Source: Flavobacterium sp. ZT3R18 (GTDB lineage Bacteria; Bacteroidota; Bacteroidia; Flavobacteriales; Flavobacteriaceae). Taken from it: DNA of 64,000 nucleotides. The notes beneath the pieces are model-generated. The model was not told the origin of the DNA, did no database searches, and saw only the letters and a program-made list of their open reading frames with translations. The stretch covers positions 62,001 through 126,000 of the forward strand of contig NZ_VJZS01000001.1 of the NCBI RefSeq assembly GCF_007097385.1, read 5' to 3'. The position numbers were made by a program, and so were the translations under genes. Below are positions 26,985 to 36,121 of the stretch, one piece after another; the stretch's first letter is position 1; each line of letters starts with the position of its first letter.

Positions 26985-29900
26985 GTGAAAACAAAAGGAT
27001 TAATTTACGTGTTTTGTGTGTTTTTTTTGTTTCAAGCCTGCGGTAGGAAATCAGCAGCCGATTTTAATTCCGATTTTTCATTATTCAAAGAGTATATAGT
27101 CAGTTTTACGGGGGGGATTGTCTCGGCGCAATCCGATATTCGTGTGGTTTTGGCTTTCGATACTAATAATTGGAAAGTCAATCAGGTTTTGGACAATGAT
27201 TTATTCGATATTTCTCCAAGTGTCGATGGAAAAGTGATTGCACTTTCGAACAATACTATCGCTTTTATTCCCGAAAAAAAGTTGGAATCGGGTACCGAAT
27301 ATCAGGTAACCTTGCATTTGGATAAGCTAAATCCAAAGGTCGCCGAAAAAAATAAGGAACTTTCCAATTTTAATTTTACAGTAAAAACCATCAAACAGGA
27401 TTTCGTTGTCAATACGCTCGATGTTCAATCCTACAGCAAAGAATACCAATATTTGAATTGTGTATTGAAAACAGCAGACAATATCGATTTTGAAACGGCT
27501 AAAAAGTTGGTTGAAGCCGAGCATAACGGAAATGATTTGCATCTAATTTTCGAGAAATCGAATGCAGTTGGGAAAGAATTCAAATTTAGAATCGACAGTA
27601 TTCAACGACTTGATTCCAAAAGTAACCTTGAGATTAAATACGACGGAACCGATTATGATATGGATCAAAAAGGAACTGTCGATTTCGCGATTACAGCACT
27701 GAACGAGTTCAAAGTCATTAAAACCGAAATGCAGGAGGGGAATAATCAGTCATTATCCATAAATTTTTCCGAACCGTTGGAAAAAGGACAGGATTTTAAA
27801 GGTTTAGTGGCGATTCAAAATACCAATAATTTAAAGTTTTCTACCCAAGGAAATGTGTTGAAGGTTTATTTCAATAATGAGAAAGCCGTTGAAAAACCAG
27901 TCGAAGTGGTTCCTGAAGTAGTTACAGAAGAAGTTGCAGAAGAAGTTGCAGAAGTTGTTACTTCGGATTCTACAGCTGTTGTTACAGATAGTGCCGCGGT
28001 TGTAGAGCCAGAAGAAGTTGTAGAAGTAGTCGAACCCGAACCTGTTGTTACTTCACAAAAGCTTACTGGGGAATTGTTACTAGAAGTTTTTCAAGGTATA
28101 GAAAGCGAATATGGCAAAAAGTTAAATGAGAATTACTCAGAGAAAATTTCGTTTGATGAAATAAAACCCAATGTTCGTTTCATCAAAAACGGAACTATTT
28201 TGCCAAGTTCCAGTAATCTAAAACTTAATTTTGAAGCTGTAAATCTAAGTGCCGTTGATGTAAAAGTGTATAAAATTTACAAAAACAACATTCTTCAATT
28301 TTTGCAAGATAATGAGTTGAATGGCACTCGAAATTTAAAGCGAGTGGGGCAGCCTGTTGCCAAATCAACGCTGAATCTAAAGGAAAATAGTTTGGTGAAT
28401 TTGAGCAAATGGAACACTTTTGCTTTGGATTTATCCAAAATAATAACACCAGAGCCAGGTGCAATTTACAGAGTGGAGTTCTCTTATAAAAAAGCCTATT
28501 CATTATATAAATGCGAAAATCCTGAAGCGGATGATACCGAAAATGAGGAGGCAGAAGAAGTAGATGAAAACGATGTGAATTATAGTGAGAACTCTTATGA
28601 TGAGTATTATTATGACGATTATGAATGGAGGGAAAGCCAAGACCCTTGCTCTAATTCGTACTATTATAACGCCAAGATCGGGACAAATATCTTAGCATCG
28701 GATGTTGGGGTAATTGCCAAAAGAGGAGGAAATAAATCGTATTTATTTGCCGTAAATAATATCATTACTACTGATCCTATTGCGAATGCAAGAGTAGATT
28801 TATACAGTTTTCAACAGCAAAAATTGGCTACAGGAGCTACAAGTAGTGAGGGGATTGCCAGTTTTCAGTTGAATACTTTTGCCTATTTTGCCATTGTGAC
28901 TTACGGAACGCAATCGACTTATGTAAAACTCGATGACGGGAATTCGTTGTCGGTCAGTAATTTTAATGTGTCGGGCGAAACCTTGCAAAAAGGACTCAAA
29001 GGATTTATATATGGGGAGCGTGGCGTTTGGCGTCCGGGAGATAATTTGTATTTGTCTTTTATTTTGAATGATGCTTCGAATAAAATTCCATTGGGACATC
29101 CTATAAAATTTAGATTGAGCGACCCTAACGGAAAAGTCACTTATCAAACCGTTCAAAAATCAAATGACTGGAATCATTATGCTTTTACTGTACCTACAGA
29201 AGCGGATGCGCCTACCGGAAATTGGGAAGCGATGGTCAGCGTGGGTGGAGCGAAGTTCTATAAAAGCATCAAAATCGAAACCATTAAACCCAATCGTTTA
29301 AAAATCAAAAACAGTTTCAGGAAAGTAGTTTTGTCATCTTCATCTTCAAATACCAGTAATCTTGAAGTGACGTGGCTTCACGGGGCTGTGGCTAAAAATT
29401 TGAATGTCGAAATGCAAGCTAAATTTTCGCAACAAACAACGACTTTCAAGAATTATGAAAAGTATGTTTTTGATGATTTGGTTCGAAAATTTAACACCGA
29501 AGAAATTAATATTTTCTCAGGTAAATTAGATGCCAATGGGAAAGCCAATGTAGATATCGATCCCGAAATACAGGGGGAAGCGCCGGGAATGTTGAAAGCT
29601 TCGTTTATTACCAAAGTGTACGAAGAAGGAGGCGATTTTAGTACCGATGTTATGGCTACTACATACTCTCCTTACAGTACTTATGTTGGAATAAAATCTC
29701 CCGAACCGAATAAATATGGGATGCTAGAAACTCGCAAAGTAAACCAGTTTGATGTGGTTACAGTCGATGAAAATGGCAGACCCAAAGCGGTAAGAAATCT
29801 CGAAGTAAAAGTCTATAAAGTAGAATGGCGCTGGTGGTGGGATGAATCAAGTGATAATTTATCGAATTATAATTCGGATGACGCTACGACTTCGTACAAA

Positions 29901-32681
29901 ACGTTTAGAATTAATACCGATGCTAACGGAAAAGGAAGTGTGCGATTTGCCTTGACGGATGAAGAGTGGGGACGTTATTTAATTCGAGTTTCGGATGAGG
30001 TTGGCGGACACGCAACGGCTGTAACGGTAAATATCGATTGGCCAATGTGGTCTGGAAAAACCAGAAATACCGATGCTTCAACAGCAAATATGTTGGTTTT
30101 TTCCACCGATAAACAAAATTATACTGTGGGCGAAAATGCGCAAATTTCTTTCCCATCGAGTGAAGGAGGCCGTGCTTTTATTTCTATCGAAAATGGGTCG
30201 AAAGTGGTGCAAACACTTTGGGCGAAGACCCAAAAAGGAGAAACAAAAGTAACTATTCCGATTACTGCTGCTATGGCACCGAATGTGTATTTCAATATTA
30301 CGCTGTTGCAACCGCATGCTTCAACCAAGAACGATTTGCCAATCCGTATGTATGGAATTGTACCGATTGAAGTGATTGACAAAAACACGATTCTGACGCC
30401 CAAATTAGTGATGCCTGATGTGTTGCGTCCGGAACAATCATTCGCCATAAAAGTGAGCGAGCAATCTGGAAAAGCAATGACGTATACGATTGCTATCGTA
30501 GATGAAGGTTTGTTGGATTTAACCCGTTTTAAAGCGCCAAATGCGTGGGACAGTTTTTATGTTCGGGAAGCTCTAGGAGTAAAAACCTGGGATATTTATG
30601 ATGATGTGATTGGGGCGTATGGCGGAAAAGTGAATCAGATTTTCAGTATTGGAGGGGATCAGGATTTGGGTGGTGGAAAAGCCAAAAAAGCCAATCGTTT
30701 CAAACCCGTTGTGATTTATATGGGACCTTTTAAATTAGAAAAAGGACAAACTAAAACCCATCAAGTGAAATTGCCAAAATACATTGGTTCTGTAAAAACA
30801 ATGATTGTGGCTGGCGATGCGACTACGAGTGCTTACGGTAGTGTAGAAAAAGCAACTCCTGTGCGCAGTCCTTTGATGGTTTTGGCTTCGCTACCTAGAA
30901 AGATTTCTCCATCCGAGAAAGTGACGATTCCAGTTACCGTTTTTGCAATGGAAAAAAACATCAAAAACGTTACGGTTCAGATTAAAACCAATAATGGGTT
31001 AAGAGTTATTGGCAGTGCCATTAAAAAATTGTCATTCGCACAGCCTGACGAAAAAATGGCTTATTTTAATTTGGCTGTGGGTTCCGTTACTGGAATTGGA
31101 AAAGTGCAGATTGTGGCGACTTCGGGTAAGGAGAAATCCGTTTATGATGTGGAGATCGATATGACCAACCCGAATCCAGTGACCAATACATTTACCGATG
31201 TGATTTTGGAACCCAACAGTTCTAAGACTATTTCGTGGAAAACATTTGGTGTTTCGGGAAGTAATATGGCAAAATTGGAGGTTTCATCGATGCCGACGAT
31301 TAATTTGAATGGACGATTACAGTATTTGATTCAGTATCCTCACGGTTGTGTAGAGCAAACTACATCGTCTGTTTTTCCACAATTGTATTTGAATGATATT
31401 GTTGATTTGGATGCTACTCGCAAAGATTTAATTCAAAAAAATATTACGGCAGGAATCACTCGATTAGGGGGTTTTCAATTATCGAATGGTGGAATGTCGT
31501 ACTGGCAAGGCGGTGCAGAAGCAGACGACTGGGGAACATCTTATTCAGGACATTTTATGATTGAAGCAGAGAAAAAAGGATATTTCTTGCCTATCAATTT
31601 CAAATCAAAATGGATTTCGTATCAGCAAAAAGAAGCGAAACAATGGCGATTTGAGGCAAGGTATGGAAATGATATGGCACAATCGTATCGTTTGTACACC
31701 TTGGCATTGGCAGGATCACCCGATTTGTCTTCGATGAACAGATTGCGTGAAACCAAAGGGATTTCGAACGAAAGTAAATTACGATTGGCTGCGGCTTATG
31801 CATTGGCAGGACAAAAATCGGCAGGTTTGACGTTGTTGCTCAATAGCAAAATTGAGGATGAGTCAAATGCGTATAATTATTACTATTACGGCTCGAGCGA
31901 CAGGAATCGAGCAATGGCTTTGGAAACCATGTTGTTGCTTGGACAAAGGCAAAAAGCATTTGCAATGGCAACCAAATTGGCCAAAAATATGTCAAGCGAC
32001 CAGTGGATGAGTACACAAACTACGGCTTATTGTTTGTATGCAATGGCTAAGTTTTCCGTGAGCAATGGTGCTAAAGGAATCGATGTTCAGTTTAGCAAAG
32101 ACGGAAAAGCACAAACGATAAAAACCATGAAAACAATAGCCGACAGAAGTTTGGTTGTCAAGACAGGTTCGAATAGCGTGACTTTGAAAAATAATAAAAA
32201 GAACAGACTGTTTGTTCGGGTGTTGAATACAGGAATTCTTCCAATTGGGCAGGAAAATGCCATTCAAAGTAATGTCTCGGCTTCGATTGTTTTCAAAAAC
32301 AGAAAAGGAGGCGTTATCAATGTATCGAAAATTAATCAAGGAACGGAATTCATTGCTGAGGTAACCGTTAGAAACCAGAAAAATGAGCACGTAGAAAATG
32401 TAGCGCTGTCTCAAATTTTGCCTTCTGGTTTCGAAATCGTAAATACCCGTTTCACGGATTATGGAGACGCAACCAATAATGTTGCAGATTATATTGATAT
32501 TCGCGACGATAGAACCAATTTCTATTTTGGATTGAAAGCTGGAGAAGTAAAAACCTTTAGAATATTGTTGAACGCTTCTTATTTAGGAACATATTATTTG
32601 CCGGGACTGCAATGTGAAGCGATGTATGACAATACGTTTTTGGCAAGAACCAAAGGTTTTTGGGTTCAGGTTGTGAAATAA
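26985..32681 (+). CDS. alpha-2-macroglobulin family lipoprotein (YfhM-like)
   Basis: A 1898-residue periplasmic lipoprotein thought to trap invading proteases, acting with the cell wall repair enzyme PBP1C. The N-terminus is a lipoprotein signal (FLFQACGRK, lipid Cys at residue 19). MG-type domains follow (RGVWRPGDNLYLSFIL is the typical MG-domain motif), then a thioester at residues 1455-1458 (HGCVEQTTS), so covalent trapping should be possible. Two low-complexity inserts stand out: Val/Glu-rich at about 302-355 and acidic/Tyr-rich at about 513-548. Its usual partner pbpC lies 1 kb downstream, separated by a RAYT. The start is GTG at 26985. Confidence 0.92.
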   Translation: MKTKGLIYVFCVFFLFQACGRKSAADFNSDFSLFKEYIVSFTGGIVSAQSDIRVVLAFDTNNWKVNQVLDNDLFDISPSVDGKVIALSNNTIAFIPEKKLESGTEYQVTLHLDKLNPKVAEKNKELSNFNFTVKTIKQDFVVNTLDVQSYSKEYQYLNCVLKTADNIDFETAKKLVEAEHNGNDLHLIFEKSNAVGKEFKFRIDSIQRLDSKSNLEIKYDGTDYDMDQKGTVDFAITALNEFKVIKTEMQEGNNQSLSINFSEPLEKGQDFKGLVAIQNTNNLKFSTQGNVLKVYFNNEKAVEKPVEVVPEVVTEEVAEEVAEVVTSDSTAVVTDSAAVVEPEEVVEVVEPEPVVTSQKLTGELLLEVFQGIESEYGKKLNENYSEKISFDEIKPNVRFIKNGTILPSSSNLKLNFEAVNLSAVDVKVYKIYKNNILQFLQDNELNGTRNLKRVGQPVAKSTLNLKENSLVNLSKWNTFALDLSKIITPEPGAIYRVEFSYKKAYSLYKCENPEADDTENEEAEEVDENDVNYSENSYDEYYYDDYEWRESQDPCSNSYYYNAKIGTNILASDVGVIAKRGGNKSYLFAVNNIITTDPIANARVDLYSFQQQKLATGATSSEGIASFQLNTFAYFAIVTYGTQSTYVKLDDGNSLSVSNFNVSGETLQKGLKGFIYGERGVWRPGDNLYLSFILNDASNKIPLGHPIKFRLSDPNGKVTYQTVQKSNDWNHYAFTVPTEADAPTGNWEAMVSVGGAKFYKSIKIETIKPNRLKIKNSFRKVVLSSSSSNTSNLEVTWLHGAVAKNLNVEMQAKFSQQTTTFKNYEKYVFDDLVRKFNTEEINIFSGKLDANGKANVDIDPEIQGEAPGMLKASFITKVYEEGGDFSTDVMATTYSPYSTYVGIKSPEPNKYGMLETRKVNQFDVVTVDENGRPKAVRNLEVKVYKVEWRWWWDESSDNLSNYNSDDATTSYKTFRINTDANGKGSVRFALTDEEWGRYLIRVSDEVGGHATAVTVNIDWPMWSGKTRNTDASTANMLVFSTDKQNYTVGENAQISFPSSEGGRAFISIENGSKVVQTLWAKTQKGETKVTIPITAAMAPNVYFNITLLQPHASTKNDLPIRMYGIVPIEVIDKNTILTPKLVMPDVLRPEQSFAIKVSEQSGKAMTYTIAIVDEGLLDLTRFKAPNAWDSFYVREALGVKTWDIYDDVIGAYGGKVNQIFSIGGDQDLGGGKAKKANRFKPVVIYMGPFKLEKGQTKTHQVKLPKYIGSVKTMIVAGDATTSAYGSVEKATPVRSPLMVLASLPRKISPSEKVTIPVTVFAMEKNIKNVTVQIKTNNGLRVIGSAIKKLSFAQPDEKMAYFNLAVGSVTGIGKVQIVATSGKEKSVYDVEIDMTNPNPVTNTFTDVILEPNSSKTISWKTFGVSGSNMAKLEVSSMPTINLNGRLQYLIQYPHGCVEQTTSSVFPQLYLNDIVDLDATRKDLIQKNITAGITRLGGFQLSNGGMSYWQGGAEADDWGTSYSGHFMIEAEKKGYFLPINFKSKWISYQQKEAKQWRFEARYGNDMAQSYRLYTLALAGSPDLSSMNRLRETKGISNESKLRLAAAYALAGQKSAGLTLLLNSKIEDESNAYNYYYYGSSDRNRAMALETMLLLGQRQKAFAMATKLAKNMSSDQWMSTQTTAYCLYAMAKFSVSNGAKGIDVQFSKDGKAQTIKTMKTIADRSLVVKTGSNSVTLKNNKKNRLFVRVLNTGILPIGQENAIQSNVSASIVFKNRKGGVINVSKINQGTEFIAEVTVRNQKNEHVENVALSQILPSGFEIVNTRFTDYGDATNNVADYIDIRDDRTNFYFGLKAGEVKTFRILLNASYLGTYYLPGLQCEAMYDNTFLARTKGFWVQVVK

Positions 32682-32704
32682 GGAATTTTGGTTGAATTAC
32701 TTAT

Positions 32705-32732
32705 CCTAACAGGTTTCTTTTAACCTGTTAGG
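32705..32732. repeat. REP-like hairpin R1 (RAYT-linked)
   Basis: CCTAACAGGTT and AACCTGTTAGG form an 11-bp stem with a TCTTTT loop, between the A2M gene and the RAYT. It is the mirror image of R2 at 32779-32806. Confidence 0.9.
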
Positions 32733-32778
32733 TATTATATGAATTAAATTAATTTTTATTTTAGGAGTGTAAAGTATA

Positions 32779-32806
32779 CCTAACAGGTTAAAAGAAACCT
32801 GTTAGG
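32779..32806. repeat. REP-like hairpin R2 (RAYT-linked)
   Basis: Same palindrome as R1 but inverted (loop AAAAGA), followed by ATGGTAAAAAA, immediately before the transposase gene. R1, its spacer and R2 form one inverted-pair unit. Confidence 0.9.
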
Positions 32807-32827
32807 ATGGTAAAAAAGAAATGAAGT

Positions 32828-33418
32828 ATGGAAAAAGATATTTTCGAATCAGGTCAATATTATCACGTATACAATAGAGGAAATAATAAAGAAAATGTTT
32901 TTATTGAAGAGAATAACTATAATTATTTTCTAGAGAAAATGAAGAAATATCTTTTGCCAATTGCAGATGTTTATGCTTACTGTTTACTCAAGAATCATTT
33001 TCATATTGTTTTAAGAATTAAAGATAAAGAGGAGTTGCCAGAAAAATTAAAAGAAAAAGTTCATTTGCCTTTTTCTAATTTATTTAATTCGTACGCCAAA
33101 AGTATAAATACTGCTTATAATAGAACAGGAAGTTTATTTCAAGAACATTTACAACGAAACAGAATTGAAAATGATGAGTATTTGAAACAATTGATAGTGT
33201 ATGTTCATTTAAATCCTGTAAAGCATAAATTTACGAAATCATTCGAAACGTATTTGCATTCTTCCTATCGTTCTTTTATGTCAAATAAAGAAACGAGTAT
33301 TGATAGAGGTTTTATTCTAGGATTATTTGGAGGTTTAGAAAATTTTAAGTTTTATCACGATGAAAGAAGATTGGTTTATGATGGGATAATTGATGCGATT
33401 GATAAAATGGATGAGTAA
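32828..33418 (+). CDS. REP-associated tyrosine transposase (RAYT, Y1 HUH family)
   Basis: A 196-residue single-strand transposase of the IS200/IS605-related Y1 family that acts on REP palindromes. The HUH motif is KNHFHIVLRI with His57 and His59, and the catalytic Tyr is probably Tyr125 in YVHLNPVKH. The N-terminal GQYYHVYNRGNNKENVF and GSLFQEHLQR blocks are typical. The protein is intact with no frameshift. It is bracketed by five copies of a CCTAACAGGTT hairpin, which are its likely substrates. It lies between the A2M lipoprotein gene and pbpC, two genes that are normally adjacent. Confidence 0.93.
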   Translation: MEKDIFESGQYYHVYNRGNNKENVFIEENNYNYFLEKMKKYLLPIADVYAYCLLKNHFHIVLRIKDKEELPEKLKEKVHLPFSNLFNSYAKSINTAYNRTGSLFQEHLQRNRIENDEYLKQLIVYVHLNPVKHKFTKSFETYLHSSYRSFMSNKETSIDRGFILGLFGGLENFKFYHDERRLVYDGIIDAIDKMDE

Positions 33419-33449
33419 ATTAAATATTCGTACGGTTAAGTTTGCTTAT

Positions 33450-33477
33450 CCTAACAGGTTTTTTTTAACCTGTTAGG
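33450..33477. repeat. REP-like hairpin R3 (RAYT-linked)
   Basis: CCTAACAGGTT and AACCTGTTAGG around a T-rich loop, 31 bases after the RAYT stop, in the same orientation as R1. Confidence 0.9.
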
Positions 33478-33560
33478 TATTTAGTAGTTAGAATAGTAAA
33501 TTCATAAAAAAAACAAGCATATTGAAATTGATAAAATGGGTAAGGTTGAGATTTACTGAT

Positions 33561-33589
33561 CCTAATAGGTTGTCAAAACCTCTGTTAGG
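33561..33589. repeat. REP-like hairpin R4, degenerate
   Basis: CCTAATAGGTT opposite AACCTCTGTTAGG: the same palindrome with substitutions and a small insertion in one arm. It is followed by a spacer resembling that between R1 and R2. Confidence 0.75.
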
Positions 33590-33646
33590 TATTTATTTTG
33601 GTTATGGTTAATCTAATTTTTCTTGTAGGGAGGGTGTAAAAGCATA

Positions 33647-33674
33647 CCTAACAGGTTAAAAGAAACCTGTTAGG
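33647..33674. repeat. REP-like hairpin R5 (RAYT-linked)
   Basis: Inverted copy identical to R2 (loop AAAAGA, then ATGGTAAA). R4 and R5 together repeat the R1-spacer-R2 arrangement on the other side of the transposase. Confidence 0.9.
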
Positions 33675-33718
33675 ATGGTAAAAACCTCATAGAGGAAAAA
33701 ATACAAACAAAATTCACT

Positions 33719-36094
33719 TTGAAAAACAAACTAGTAGCGTTCCTACAACGCATCATCAATTGGATAAAACTGCATAAAATTAAATCATCAATAGCCTTTT
33801 TGCTGTTGGTGGTTTATTTTTTTTCGTTGCCAAGAACTTTATTTCAAGAACCTTATTCTACGGTTATTGAGAGTAAAGAAGGGGAATTGCTTGGTGCCAA
33901 AATTGCTCTCGACGGACAATGGCGATTTCCTGCGCAAGACAGCGTTCCTGATAAATTCAAGAAATGTATTGTCTTTTTTGAAGACGAGTATTTCTACAAA
34001 CACCCCGGTTTCAATCCTGTGGCGATGGTCAACGCTTTTCAGCAAAATAGGAAAGCGGGTAAAGTAGTTCGTGGAGGAAGTACATTGACACAACAAGTCA
34101 TTCGGTTGTCCAGAAACGGGAAAGGGCGAACTTATTTCGAAAAAATAGTCGAACTCATTCTCGCCACGCGCTTAGAATTAGGATATTCTAAAAACGAAAT
34201 TTTAGAATTATATGCAGCTCATGCTCCATTTGGAGGAAATGTTGTGGGTCTCGAAATGGCTTCTTGGCGGTATTTTGGAGTACAGTCCCATCAATTGTCT
34301 TGGGCGGAGAACGCAACTTTGGCCGTTTTACCGAATGCGCCCAGCTTGATTTATCCCGGAAAAAACCAAATTCAATTATTGAGCAAACGCAACCGACTTT
34401 TGTTAAAATTGCATCAAGAAGGTGTAATCGACAAGCAAACTTATGAACTTTCTATAGACGAGCCGTTGCCGCAAAAACCGTATGATTTACCACAAATTGC
34501 TCCTCATTTACTACAACGCGTTGCCAAGAATCAGGAAGGAACTCGGGTAAAAACGACAATAGAAATTGGGTTGCAAAACAGAGTCAATCAAATTGCAAAG
34601 TATTATTACAATCAATACAAGCAAAATGAAGTTCATAATTTGGCTATTTTGGTTATCGATGTTTCCAATAGAAAAGTGATGAGCTATGTGGGAAATTCGC
34701 CTACGGATGGTAATCATCAAAAAGATGTGGATATTATTGATGCACCAAGAAGCACCGGAAGTATTCTTAAACCGCTCTTGTATGGCGCTATGCTCGACGA
34801 CGGGGAGTTGTTGCCCAATACGCTAGTGGCAGACATCCCGACACAAATTTCGGGTTATACACCTCAAAATTTCAACCTGACATTTGACGGGGCAGTTCCG
34901 GCACATCGGGCATTGTCGCGTTCCTTGAATATTCCCGCTGTATTGATGTTACAGGATTTTGGAGTGAATAAATTCTATGAGGAATTGCAGCGATTCAAAT
35001 TGCGGGATATTTCAAAACCACCTGATCACTACGGTTTATCTCTTATTTTGGGTGGAGCCGAAAGCAATTTGTGGGATTTGTGTAGAAGCTACGCGGGTTT
35101 GTCTTCCACTTTAAATTATTTCAATAAAAATCAAGGGCAATACAGAACCAATGAATTTGCCGAACTCAATTATCAGGATGATTTTCAAGTTGATTTTGGA
35201 GACGAAACCAAGCAAAAGAACATTTTGGGAGCAGGTTCGATTTGGCTCACTTATAATGCAATGGAACAAGTCAATCGTCCCGAAGGAGATGAAGCGTGGA
35301 AATTCTACGACAGTTCACTCAAGATTGCCTGGAAAACGGGAACGAGTTTTGGGAATCGTGATGCGTGGGCGATAGGAACCAATGCGAGATACGTTGTAGG
35401 TGTATGGGTGGGGAATGCAACAGGCGAGGGCAGACCTACATTGACAGGAGTTACCAGCGCGGCACCAATTTTATTTGATATTTTTAATTTGTTGCCAAGA
35501 CAGCGATGGTTCGATACACCACATAAGGATTTAGAAGAAGTTGAAGTTTGCAGTTTGAGTGGTCATTTGGCTAAAGAAGGCTGTCCCAAAATTAAACAAC
35601 TCGTTCCAAAGAAAGGAAAAAACACTTCTATTTGTCCGTATCATAAAACCGTACATTTAGATAAATCACTGCAATTTCAGGTCAATAGCAGTTGCGAAAA
35701 TATTGAAAATATAGTGACCAAGAACTGGTTTGTATTGCCACCTGTAATGGCTTGGTATTACAAAAGTCAGCATATTGAGTATTTGCCGTTGCCACCGTTC
35801 AGGAATGATTGTATGGGGACTCAAACCGCAACAATGGATTTTATTTATCCCAAAACCAACAGTAAAATCTATCTTACCAAAAATTTTAATAGCGAAGTAC
35901 AGCCTGTGATTCTAAAGGTAGCTCATTCCCAACGGGAAAGTAAACTGTTTTGGTATGTCGATAATGTGTACAAAGGCGCGACTAAAACTTTTCATGAAAT
36001 GCCTATTTCAGCCACCACTGGATTTCATTACATTACAGTGGTCGATGAATTTGGTAACGAAATCCGAAGGAAAATTGAGATCGTGAAAGAGTAG
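33719..36094 (+). CDS. pbpC: penicillin-binding protein 1C
   Basis: A 791-residue bifunctional peptidoglycan enzyme. A membrane anchor (about residues 20-37) is followed by a glycosyltransferase domain (FFEDEYFYKHPGF with the catalytic Glu near residue 88, then RGGSTLTQQVIRL). The transpeptidase domain has active Ser348 in SILK, SLN in SRSLNIPAV, and KTGTS from Lys539. A C-terminal BiPBP_C domain follows (HYITVVDEFGNEIRRKI). The start is TTG at 33719; no ATG fits. Together with the upstream A2M gene it forms the known envelope-defence pair. A diverged copy of its last 30 codons is found 5.6 kb away at 41671-41766. Confidence 0.95.
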   Translation: MKNKLVAFLQRIINWIKLHKIKSSIAFLLLVVYFFSLPRTLFQEPYSTVIESKEGELLGAKIALDGQWRFPAQDSVPDKFKKCIVFFEDEYFYKHPGFNPVAMVNAFQQNRKAGKVVRGGSTLTQQVIRLSRNGKGRTYFEKIVELILATRLELGYSKNEILELYAAHAPFGGNVVGLEMASWRYFGVQSHQLSWAENATLAVLPNAPSLIYPGKNQIQLLSKRNRLLLKLHQEGVIDKQTYELSIDEPLPQKPYDLPQIAPHLLQRVAKNQEGTRVKTTIEIGLQNRVNQIAKYYYNQYKQNEVHNLAILVIDVSNRKVMSYVGNSPTDGNHQKDVDIIDAPRSTGSILKPLLYGAMLDDGELLPNTLVADIPTQISGYTPQNFNLTFDGAVPAHRALSRSLNIPAVLMLQDFGVNKFYEELQRFKLRDISKPPDHYGLSLILGGAESNLWDLCRSYAGLSSTLNYFNKNQGQYRTNEFAELNYQDDFQVDFGDETKQKNILGAGSIWLTYNAMEQVNRPEGDEAWKFYDSSLKIAWKTGTSFGNRDAWAIGTNARYVVGVWVGNATGEGRPTLTGVTSAAPILFDIFNLLPRQRWFDTPHKDLEEVEVCSLSGHLAKEGCPKIKQLVPKKGKNTSICPYHKTVHLDKSLQFQVNSSCENIENIVTKNWFVLPPVMAWYYKSQHIEYLPLPPFRNDCMGTQTATMDFIYPKTNSKIYLTKNFNSEVQPVILKVAHSQRESKLFWYVDNVYKGATKTFHEMPISATTGFHYITVVDEFGNEIRRKIEIVKE

Positions 36095-36121
36095 TTTTGT
36101 AGCGATGTGTAATCAAAAAAA

